From: Chitinophaga ginsengisoli
Lineage (GTDB): Bacteria; Bacteroidota; Bacteroidia; Chitinophagales; Chitinophagaceae
Direction: 5' to 3'
NCBI RefSeq assembly: GCF_003014595.1
Contig: NZ_PYGK01000012.1
Span: 1-64,000 of the forward strand
DNA length: 64,000 nucleotides
Within the stretch, counting starts at the first letter, position 1. Each line of letters opens with the position of its first letter. The notes beneath the pieces were generated by a model. It did not search any database. It was given only the letters and a program-made list of their open reading frames with translations, and was not told where the DNA came from. The position numbers were made by a program, and so were the translations under genes. Shown in pieces: positions 53,252 through 60,238 of the stretch.

Positions 53252-54304
53252 ATGAAGTCGAAGTACACGACCATTATCGATATTGCACGCCAGCTGAACA
53301 TCTCCAAATCCACAGTTTCCCGTGCACTCACAGGTCATCCCAACGTAAAAGAACCTACCCGTAAAGCGGTGCTTGAACTGGCGGCTTCCATGGAATACCA
53401 GCGTAACTCACTGGCATTAGGCTTCAGCAAACACACGACCAATACCATTGGTATCATGGTACCGGAGTTCATGTCTACGTACTTCCCGTCTGTTATTGTA
53501 GGTGTGCAGGATGTGATGCAGGCGGCAGGTTATAATGTGGTGATCTGTCAGCAGAATGAATCGTATGAATCAGAAGTATCTAATATGAAGCTCTTGCTGT
53601 CTTATCGTGTGGATGGTATTATTGTATCGCATACCAAGGAGACACGCAATTTCGATCACTTTACGCTGGCACAGCGGAGAGGTGTACCACTGGTGTTTTT
53701 CAACCGTGTACCGGATGACATGAATGTACCGAATGTAGTGGTCAATGATTATGAAGCAGCCTTCCAGGCAGTGGAACACCTTATTGCTATAGGACGTAAG
53801 CGTATTGCCCATCTCGCCGGCCCGGAATCTCTCGTGAATACACGCTTGCGCAGGCAGGGATATCTTGATGCATTGAAGAAACATAACATTCCTTATAATC
53901 CTGATCTCGTGCTGTCATATGACCTCACAACAGAAAAGGTGAAGATCTATATGAAACACTTCCTCGATCTGGCTACCCCACCGGACGCCTTGTTCGCCAT
54001 CAATGATCCTACTGCTATCGCGGCTATGGAAGTGGTAAAAGCGAAGGGATTGAGAATACCGGAAGACATTGCCATTGTCGGCTTCAGTAATGATTTCTCG
54101 GCGCAGCTGGTGTATCCCGGTCTTACAACAGTAGCACAACCCACAGCTGATATTGGCCGTACTGCTGCTGAGATGCTGCTGCAGGAATTGAAAGCGAAGG
54201 TTAAAAATGATTATAGTATTAAGAAGGCGCCTACGGTGCAATTGCCGACGAAGCTGATCATCAGGGAATCTACGATGGTGAAGGAGAAGATGAAGAAGCG
54301 GTAA
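53252..54304 (+). CDS. LacI-family transcriptional regulator
   Basis: 350 residues. The N-terminal helix-turn-helix (TIIDIARQLNISKSTVSRALTGHPNVKEPTRKAVLE, residues 8-43) and hinge lead to a periplasmic-binding-protein-like sensor domain (IGIMVPEFMSTYFPSVIVGVQ, VDGIIVSHTKE, PLVFFNRVP, HLAGPESLVNTRLRRQGYLDAL, PDALFAINDPTAIAAMEV). It is divergent from the susC operon with two operator candidates in the gap. It probably represses or activates the operon in response to a sugar released from the glycan. Its stop codon is only 3 bp from the stop of the convergent next gene. Confidence 0.95.
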   Translation: MKSKYTTIIDIARQLNISKSTVSRALTGHPNVKEPTRKAVLELAASMEYQRNSLALGFSKHTTNTIGIMVPEFMSTYFPSVIVGVQDVMQAAGYNVVICQQNESYESEVSNMKLLLSYRVDGIIVSHTKETRNFDHFTLAQRRGVPLVFFNRVPDDMNVPNVVVNDYEAAFQAVEHLIAIGRKRIAHLAGPESLVNTRLRRQGYLDALKKHNIPYNPDLVLSYDLTTEKVKIYMKHFLDLATPPDALFAINDPTAIAAMEVVKAKGLRIPEDIAIVGFSNDFSAQLVYPGLTTVAQPTADIGRTAAEMLLQELKAKVKNDYSIKKAPTVQLPTKLIIRESTMVKEKMKKR

Positions 54305-54307
54305 GGA

Positions 54308-54955
54308 CTACTTATCAATGCCGTATGTAATTCCCGCTTGTTTGAATAGCGCCTTCAGCATATCCAGCTTCCGATCGCACGGCTCTCCTAAAGAAATATC
54401 TTCGCTGCTTTGCCTTGTATTTCCGCACCTAAAACATATTTCAATGAATGCTATTACTTTGCCATTGTTGTCGCGAAATAATATCGCATTCCGGGGTATA
54501 TAACATCCGGATACGCTCTCGATCCAGATATTTCCCCCATGGCCATAATTATATAAAATATCAGTTAATGTATCAATCTGGGCAAGCGTCATTGTCCTGA
54601 TCTCCCTCATTCCCACAGGAACAGTCTGAATTGTATCAGGATCGCCCGAAAACAGGCCACCATCAATGATCTGCTCCTCTCCCGGGGAGAAACTAAATTC
54701 ACCATTGTCAGTAATCTTCACTAACCCATTAAAGGATATAAGCTGGATCTGGGAAGACAGGTTAAAAGGATAATGCTTTATTCTTGATGCGAATGAAAGA
54801 CGGGTTTTCTTTATGCAGCCCTCTACATAGATGTGAGGCGGAGGTAGTGGTTTCTTCTGCGCATACAGCGATGGTGCAATGAAAAGTAATACTGCATATG
54901 CAGATAGCTTTAATAGTCTTAAACGAATGCTGGGATAATGGGTTACTTCTTTCAT
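54308..54955 (-). CDS. Exported hypothetical protein with CxxC-containing C-terminal motif
   Basis: 215 residues with a signal peptide (LSAYAVLLFIAPSLYAQ, cleaved near residue 33). The mature part has no recognised domain. Near the C-terminus AFIEICFRCGNTRQSSE and GEPCDRKLDMLKALFKQAGITYG form a pattern (I-E-I-C-F-x-C, then a second Cys and a GI-x-YG ending) seen in other Bacteroidota hypothetical proteins. The cysteines may form disulfides or bind a metal. It is convergent with lacI, and no terminator lies between them. Confidence 0.75.
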   Translation of the reverse strand: MKEVTHYPSIRLRLLKLSAYAVLLFIAPSLYAQKKPLPPPHIYVEGCIKKTRLSFASRIKHYPFNLSSQIQLISFNGLVKITDNGEFSFSPGEEQIIDGGLFSGDPDTIQTVPVGMREIRTMTLAQIDTLTDILYNYGHGGNIWIESVSGCYIPRNAILFRDNNGKVIAFIEICFRCGNTRQSSEDISLGEPCDRKLDMLKALFKQAGITYGIDK

Positions 54956-55051
54956 AGTTGAGGGGTAGGTTGAATAATAAATATACTCAATAACCTACAA
55001 GAAAAGCAAAAAATACCCAAATACCAGTATACTAATTCTCCCGGCATTAAC

Positions 55052-55059
55052 TAACTTTG
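55052..55059 (+). promoter_or_regulatory. -7 element of the lipoprotein/DUF4836-like operon
   Basis: TAACTTTG matches TAnnTTTG exactly and ends only 4 nt before the ATG at 55064, implying a leaderless or nearly leaderless transcript. No clear -33 TTG was found. Confidence 0.5.
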
Positions 55060-55063
55060 CCAT

Positions 55064-55741
55064 ATGTTTAAGAACGTGCGTTTTATTATCCCCTTGTTTA
55101 TTATCTCCGTTTTGTTGTCATCATGTTTCGAGATCATTGAAGATGTAACAGTGAAAAAAGACGGTAGCGGTAGCATGAAGTTGACCCTCAATTTCAGTCA
55201 GAGCAAAACAAAGATCGGGGCAATTATGCTGATGGACAGCATTAACGGCTATAAGGTACCCAGTCGCAATGAAATAGAGGACCAGATCGAACAGGCAGCA
55301 GCAAAGATCAGAACAATGAAAGGTATCTCCAATGTAAGCCAGACGGTCGACTTCACGAATTTCATTGCCAGCATCAACTTTTCTTTCAGAAATGTAGCAG
55401 ACGTGAACAATCTTGCCAAGGAACTATTAGCCGAAGCGAACGTCAAGACCAGCATACCCCTTACCTACCGGTACAACAGGGAAGAAGCCCGCTTTTCAAA
55501 GGACTATACCTTCTCTCCGGACGTAAAGGAACAGTATAACAAGCTGAAAGAAAGGGACAAGGAAGTTTTCCGTGCTGCTTCTTATATCAGCATCTTACGC
55601 TTCGAAAGCACCATTAGCAGCTTTAGTAACCAGGGGGCAAAGATGTCTAAAAATCAGCTGGCCATTATGCAACGCCTTCCGGTGTCAGACCTGGTGAGTG
55701 GCAAAGCCGACATATCTAATCAAATACAATTATCACGATAG
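55064..55741 (+). CDS. Lipoprotein of unknown function
   Basis: 225 residues with a lipoprotein signal ending SVLLSSC (Cys21). The mature protein starts FEIIEDVTVKKDGSGSMKLTLNFSQSKTKIG and later has ASINFSFRNVADVNNLAKELLAEA and SKDYTFSPDVKEQYNKLKERD. No named family is recognised; the DGSGSMKLT motif resembles the start of other Bacteroidota envelope lipoproteins. Its stop codon is 3 bp from the start of the next gene, so both are cotranscribed. A consensus -7 element sits directly before the ATG. Confidence 0.8.
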   Translation: MFKNVRFIIPLFIISVLLSSCFEIIEDVTVKKDGSGSMKLTLNFSQSKTKIGAIMLMDSINGYKVPSRNEIEDQIEQAAAKIRTMKGISNVSQTVDFTNFIASINFSFRNVADVNNLAKELLAEANVKTSIPLTYRYNREEARFSKDYTFSPDVKEQYNKLKERDKEVFRAASYISILRFESTISSFSNQGAKMSKNQLAIMQRLPVSDLVSGKADISNQIQLSR

Positions 55742-55744
55742 CAC

Positions 55745-57661
55745 ATGAAACGATTATTACAATTGGTAACCCTGGTAACCTGTGCCAGCTATACCGCCAC
55801 AGCACAGGATCTTGCCTATAAGATCCCTGAAAAAGCATTCAGTGTACTTTCTGTAAAAAGCGATCAGCTGTTCAAGCTGTACCCCGCCGCCGAATTCAAT
55901 AACAGCACGCTGGGAAAGAAGCTGCTGTCGCAATTGTCCAAAACCACCGAAAAAGATTACAAAAGCATAGAGGACCTGGGCATGAACCTGTCGTCCAATG
56001 CGTACTACTATTACCTGACAACAGATAGCCTCAAAATTCACAGTCTGCTGATACCACTTTCCGACAGCAGGAAGGTGGACGCGCTGTTTGCCAAACATGC
56101 AGACAGTATCCAAAAAGTGAATGGTGTGAATATACTGCCACGGCCGAATGAGAAAACAGTGATCGCCTGGAATGAGCAGTTCCTGTATCTGACCTATGGC
56201 TCCGTAGCTACTTACTTCTTCACTGATTCTGCTAACGCGGCCAGGTATAGTATACCGGTAATGTCCAGCGACGACTATTACCAATACAACGACGAACACA
56301 CGGACGCTGTTACTGAACCCGCAATAGATTCGGTTGCTATAGAAAATATTCCCCAGGAAGGCGTTCAGGATACAGGCGTTTACCCGGATAGCGTGGTAGT
56401 GGAAGCACCTCCTGTTGCATCAGACCCACCTGTAGATGACGCTGCTACTGCTGCTGACGAGACACCTGTTGAGGATGCGCAGCCCTATCTGGAAAGGAAG
56501 AGAATGATAGATAGCGTAGCTACCATCTGGCTCACCTCTTCTGCACAACAGATATTCGAAAAACGTAGTTCAGCACCCTCCATTCTGAGCAACCGCGGTT
56601 ATCAACGCAGCGCCGACAACAACGCTGTTGCTACCTTCTGGATGGCCGGCCTGCAGGACCTTTATGCGTCCTTCCTCCCCTATAAGCTGTTGAGATACGG
56701 CAACATCATGCGCGGCTACGGAGACGTCAACGCGAGGCTGTACATGGGGAAAGAAAATATCCGCCTCACCGGCGAAATGGGTCTGGATGCAGAAAAATCA
56801 GCCAGCTATGAAAAGATATGTGATCATAAGATCAACAAGAACTTCCTGAAATATATCAAGAGCGACAGCCTGATCGGATTTATGAGCTACTCCTTCAATA
56901 CGGAGGCTTACATGAACGAAATGCCAAAACTGCTTCTGCAGTCTTACGGTAGTAACAGCTACTCAGAGGAAATGGCGATGGCCGCCGATTTAGTGTCTGT
57001 TATGCTGGATGAAAAAGCGATCGCCCAGGTGATCAAAGGTGATGCCTTGTTCCTGCTGACGAACCTCAGCGAGAAACAGGTGACCTACCAGTCTTATAAC
57101 TACAACGAGGAGACATTTGAATACAAGGACACTGTCATGACCAAAACAGAAACACTGCCCGATTTTCTGTTTATGCTCTCTTCTGACGATACCCACCTGT
57201 TTGAAAGACTGTTGAACTATGGTATCAAAAAACAGCGCATCACGCTCAATAACGGTATTTATTCCATTGAACAGTCGAAGAAGAATCCGTTCAGCCTGCA
57301 TGTGCTCATCAAAGACGGTATCGTATTCCTCGGTACCTCGCTACAGGACCTCACCCAGATCCATGACGGCTCTTTCAAAGGTAGCCTTGACAAACAGCAC
57401 AAAGAACTGCTGACAAAGAACAACATCGCCCTGTTCTTTAGTCCGAAGAGCCTCAGCGCCAAAATGCCAGCACGCGAGCTGGAAAAGACAAACGAAAAGA
57501 TCAGCAAACTGCTGGCCGGTTCCGGAAATGTATATCTCACTTCCTCCGGATTGAAAGACGGATATATCTCCGGCGATATAACCATCGATGTGCCGAAAGG
57601 AGAGGAAAATGCACTGAAATACTTCCTTAACCTCATTGAGGAGATGGATAGGATTAAATAG
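55745..57661 (+). CDS. Exported DUF4836-like protein
   Basis: 638 residues with a signal peptide (LVTLVTCASYTATAQ, residue 21). The mature part begins DLAYKIPEKAFSVLSVKSDQLFKL and contains repeated sheet/helix units with SNAYYYYLTTDSLKIHSLLIPLSDSRKVDALFAKH. An acidic, proline-rich low-complexity linker (about 185-245: DDYYQYNDEHTD..., PPVASDPPVDDAATAADETPVEDAQP) separates two halves. The general plan resembles DUF4836 proteins of Bacteroidota, whose role is unknown. It is cotranscribed with the lipoprotein just before it. Confidence 0.75.
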   Translation: MKRLLQLVTLVTCASYTATAQDLAYKIPEKAFSVLSVKSDQLFKLYPAAEFNNSTLGKKLLSQLSKTTEKDYKSIEDLGMNLSSNAYYYYLTTDSLKIHSLLIPLSDSRKVDALFAKHADSIQKVNGVNILPRPNEKTVIAWNEQFLYLTYGSVATYFFTDSANAARYSIPVMSSDDYYQYNDEHTDAVTEPAIDSVAIENIPQEGVQDTGVYPDSVVVEAPPVASDPPVDDAATAADETPVEDAQPYLERKRMIDSVATIWLTSSAQQIFEKRSSAPSILSNRGYQRSADNNAVATFWMAGLQDLYASFLPYKLLRYGNIMRGYGDVNARLYMGKENIRLTGEMGLDAEKSASYEKICDHKINKNFLKYIKSDSLIGFMSYSFNTEAYMNEMPKLLLQSYGSNSYSEEMAMAADLVSVMLDEKAIAQVIKGDALFLLTNLSEKQVTYQSYNYNEETFEYKDTVMTKTETLPDFLFMLSSDDTHLFERLLNYGIKKQRITLNNGIYSIEQSKKNPFSLHVLIKDGIVFLGTSLQDLTQIHDGSFKGSLDKQHKELLTKNNIALFFSPKSLSAKMPARELEKTNEKISKLLAGSGNVYLTSSGLKDGYISGDITIDVPKGEENALKYFLNLIEEMDRIK

Positions 57662-57744
57662 TGCAGTTTTGAGATAACCGATAAATCCAATTCACTTCGG
57701 TTGAATTTGAGTTGAGGTCTAGCAATTATAAAAATTCATTTCTT

Positions 57745-57783
57745 AATGCCTTTGGGAAAGTAGTTTCTCAAAGGCATTTTTCT
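57745..57783 (+). terminator. Rho-independent terminator after the DUF4836-like gene
   Basis: AATGCCTTTG / CAAAGGCATT (57745-57754, 57769-57778) with an inner GAAA/TTTC pairing, followed by TTTTTC. It lies about 85 nt after the stop codon. Confidence 0.8.
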
Positions 57784-57922
57784 TGCTGAATTTTGTCCTT
57801 AACAAAAAAAAAGCGCAGTTATACGTTATGAAATTCTCGTATATTTTTACTTTGAGTGTGCTTTGAATCTCCACCGAATCTCTACTAGAAGGTTTGAATA
57901 GGATATGATCAGCATATGACTT

Positions 57923-57999
57923 GCATATGACTTGCATCTTCCTCCGTTCTTCCTCCGTTTTTAACGGAGGAAGAACGGAGGAAGATGCAAGTCATATGC
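57923..57999. repeat. Perfect 37-bp-arm hairpin made of 11-bp tandem units
   Basis: The left arm 57923-57959 and right arm 57963-57999 are exact reverse complements around a TTT loop. The right arm is AACGGAGGAAG twice (11 bp each), then ATGCAAGTCAT and ATGC. Just outside the left arm, GCATATGACTT is repeated once more (57912-57922), so that side has an extra 11-bp unit. It is too long for an ordinary terminator and has no T-tract. Confidence 0.9.
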
Positions 58000-58125
58000 T
58001 GGTTACATCCTGGTTTGATCCATGGATATCTAATCTCAGCACCAGGTAATCCCAGGTCTTGTACTTTACAGACACTCGTAGCCCCATCTACATGCAGATA
58101 TGTTCTTCTCCTGAATTAAATCCAA

Positions 58126-58154
58126 AACTTTTGTATTTTCCCCTTCCAGGGGAA
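58126..58154 (+). promoter_or_regulatory. Candidate promoter and 5' leader hairpin of the second ECF sigma gene
   Basis: AACTTTTG (58126-58133) is one mismatch from TAnnTTTG. Right after it, TTCCCCT-TCC-AGGGGAA (58138-58154) forms a perfect 7-bp stem ending 9 nt before the ATG at 58164. The hairpin would be at or near the mRNA 5' end. Confidence 0.45.
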
Positions 58155-58163
58155 CTACTTAGC

Positions 58164-58754
58164 ATGCACGCTCATTCATACAGCGATAAAGAATTATTCC
58201 GTTTAATCTCGGAAGGCGACGAAAATGCCTTCCGGCAGCTGTTCCATCAATACGTCCCTCAGCTGGAACCTCTGGCCCGGCATATTACCAAAACAGATGC
58301 TGTTGCTGAAGACATTATCCAGGAAACATTCCTCAAATTATGGATCAGCCGGGATAAACTCCCTGCCATAGAAAATCCCCGCTCCTGGCTGCTGAAAATC
58401 GTTTTTCACCAGTCATTCAGTTATCTGAGGCGGCAGGCTGTGCATGACAAAGCAATAGACAAGTTAAGTGCGACAGAAGAACAGGAATTATTCACCCCTG
58501 AAACGAACCTCGCCTACACGACCATGGTGAAGCTGATCGGGGAGGCGGTAGCGCAGTTACCGCCGCAGGCTAAACGCATCTACCTCCTGAGCAGGGAAAA
58601 AGGGATGAAAATCCCGGAGATCGCGAAAGAGCTGTCACTATCCCCTAATACGGTAAAAAACTCGCTTGTACGGTCCCTGCAGGCCATCAGGAACTACCTG
58701 CAACAGGCAGGACACCTGCTCCCTTTGTTGTTGTTATGGTTGCTGGGGCTGTGA
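58164..58754 (+). CDS. ECF RNA polymerase sigma-70 factor
   Basis: From the ATG at 58164 it has 196 residues: region 2 with SEGDENAFRQLFHQYVPQLEPLARHITKTDAVAEDIIQETFLKLWI, and region 4 with QAKRIYLLSREKGMKIPEIAKELSLSPNTVKNSLVRSLQAIRNYL. The C-terminus is a leucine-rich tail (LLPLLLLWLLGL) that is common in FecR-paired sigma factors of Bacteroidota. The frame is open upstream to 58059, but that start would be upstream of the likely promoter. It precedes the FecR gene by about 135 bp and probably drives the susC/susD genes that follow. Confidence 0.93.
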   Translation: MHAHSYSDKELFRLISEGDENAFRQLFHQYVPQLEPLARHITKTDAVAEDIIQETFLKLWISRDKLPAIENPRSWLLKIVFHQSFSYLRRQAVHDKAIDKLSATEEQELFTPETNLAYTTMVKLIGEAVAQLPPQAKRIYLLSREKGMKIPEIAKELSLSPNTVKNSLVRSLQAIRNYLQQAGHLLPLLLLWLLGL

Positions 58755-58889
58755 CCTGAAATTTTTTTCCACCCCAATAGGTCCTTTTTCCCTACTTACG
58801 CGTCTGTTGAAACGAAGGCCAGTTGTTCCGGGGGGAACATACTACCACGTTCATGAGAAAAAACCACGTTTAAAACTGATTATCAGTAC

Positions 58890-60068
58890 ATGACCGACCG
58901 TTTATCATACCTGGTAAAACAGGTGCTAAAGGATGCTGCTACAGCGGAGGAGCTGCAGGAGCTTTCCGATCTGCTGGAGGCTGATGGAGATGGTACCATT
59001 TCACGGCAAATAGAGCTATTATTAAGGCAGGATATCGGAATGGATATGCCCTATGATCATCGTCGCTGGGACAATATAGCCAGCAGCATCCTGGCGGCAG
59101 ACAGGCCCGCTCCGGCACCATTAGTGCCCATCCATGGCAATGGCAGATGGCGCTTGGGGGTGGCTGCGTGTATAGCCTTATTATTAATGTCAGGCGGTGT
59201 CTGGTATATGTTACAGCATAAAGCTGCAAAGCCTGTTGCGAATACTGCACAACGCCCAACAAGACAGGAAGATATTCTACCCGGCGCCGACAGGGCTACG
59301 CTTACACTGGCTGACGGTACCGAGATATCCTTAGACAACGCAGCACACAATACACTGGCACAGCAGGGCAATACTACTATCAGTAAGCCCGGCAAAGGCC
59401 AGCTGGCATATCAGTCAGGGTCTGTCCTATCCCATGAAATCCCGCAATACAACATCCTGCGTACGCCCAAAGGCGGACAATTCCAGGTGCAACTACCTGA
59501 CGGCAGCAAGGTATGGCTGAACGCCTCCAGCAGCCTGCGTTATCCTGTGGCTTTTACCGGCAATAGCAGAACGGTGGAACTGAACGGGGAAGCCTACTTC
59601 GAGATCGCACCCAATGCCACACAGCCGTTTATGGTGAAAGCAGCACAAACCAATGTACAGGTACTCGGTACACAGTTCAATGTGATGGCCTATGAAGATG
59701 AAGCCAGTATCAAAACCACACTGCTTACAGGTGCCGTGAAAGTGAACGATAAACGACTGTATCCCGGTCAGGGCGCAAGCATCGACAGGCAGAACGGTAC
59801 TCTATCTATGCAGGAACATGTAAATACAGAAGCCGTCATTGCCTGGAAGAATGGTTTATTACAGCTGGAAGGAGAAGACATTCACGCCGTGATGCGGCTG
59901 ATCACCCGCTGGTATGATGTGAGCGTAACATACAATGCACCTGTTAATGCACACTTCAGAGGTATTATTCCGAGAAATGTACCATTGTCGCAGGTATTAA
60001 AAATGCTGGAAATGACAGGAGAAGTACACTTTACAGTAACAGATAAACGGATCATTGTTTCACCATAA
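58890..60068 (+). CDS. FecR-family anti-sigma factor
   Basis: 392 residues. The cytoplasmic N-terminus (1-85) is followed by one membrane segment (about 88-108, LGVAACIALLLMSGGVWYML) and a periplasmic linker. The FecR domain occupies about 190-285 (RTPKGGQFQVQLPDGSKVWLNASSSLRYPV, GEAYFEIAPNATQPFMVKAAQTNVQVLGTQFNVMAYEDE), and a DUF4974/STN-like domain follows (about 320-390, HFRGIIPRNVPLSQVLKMLEMTGEVHFTVTDKRIIV). It is longer than the first FecR in this window by about 60 residues. It links the STN domain of the following SusC to the sigma factor before it. Confidence 0.95.
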   Translation: MTDRLSYLVKQVLKDAATAEELQELSDLLEADGDGTISRQIELLLRQDIGMDMPYDHRRWDNIASSILAADRPAPAPLVPIHGNGRWRLGVAACIALLLMSGGVWYMLQHKAAKPVANTAQRPTRQEDILPGADRATLTLADGTEISLDNAAHNTLAQQGNTTISKPGKGQLAYQSGSVLSHEIPQYNILRTPKGGQFQVQLPDGSKVWLNASSSLRYPVAFTGNSRTVELNGEAYFEIAPNATQPFMVKAAQTNVQVLGTQFNVMAYEDEASIKTTLLTGAVKVNDKRLYPGQGASIDRQNGTLSMQEHVNTEAVIAWKNGLLQLEGEDIHAVMRLITRWYDVSVTYNAPVNAHFRGIIPRNVPLSQVLKMLEMTGEVHFTVTDKRIIVSP

Positions 60069-60238
60069 ATTCCACTTTATAAACAACCTATAGATCGTAT
60101 GCGTACCTGATATCCTTTTACCACAGATTGTCTGAGAACAAGGAACCGGAAGCGTCTGGACCACCTCCGGTTATGTCCGGGTTCTGCAATACAATCGTTT
60201 ACAGCAATTATTCTTACTTACCCAAACCATACAAAAGT

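Larger units (their letters stand above)
57662..58163. other. Noncoding stretch upstream of the second ECF sigma gene
   Basis: It contains the terminator of the preceding gene (57745-57783), an A9-type homopolymer around 57803, a perfect 37-bp-arm hairpin (57923-57999), and the promoter/leader of the sigma gene (58126-58163). No convincing small gene was seen. Confidence 0.6.

Noticed and set aside
53027..53338. Long N-terminal extension of the STN-less SusC
   Set aside because: It has no signal peptide at its start, covers the operator region and the beginning of the divergent lacI gene, and the ATG at 53026 gives a standard SusC leader.
57803..57815. A-run near 57803 as a second terminator
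   Set aside because: The flanking stem is only about 6 bp and weak, and a stronger terminator lies 50 nt upstream.
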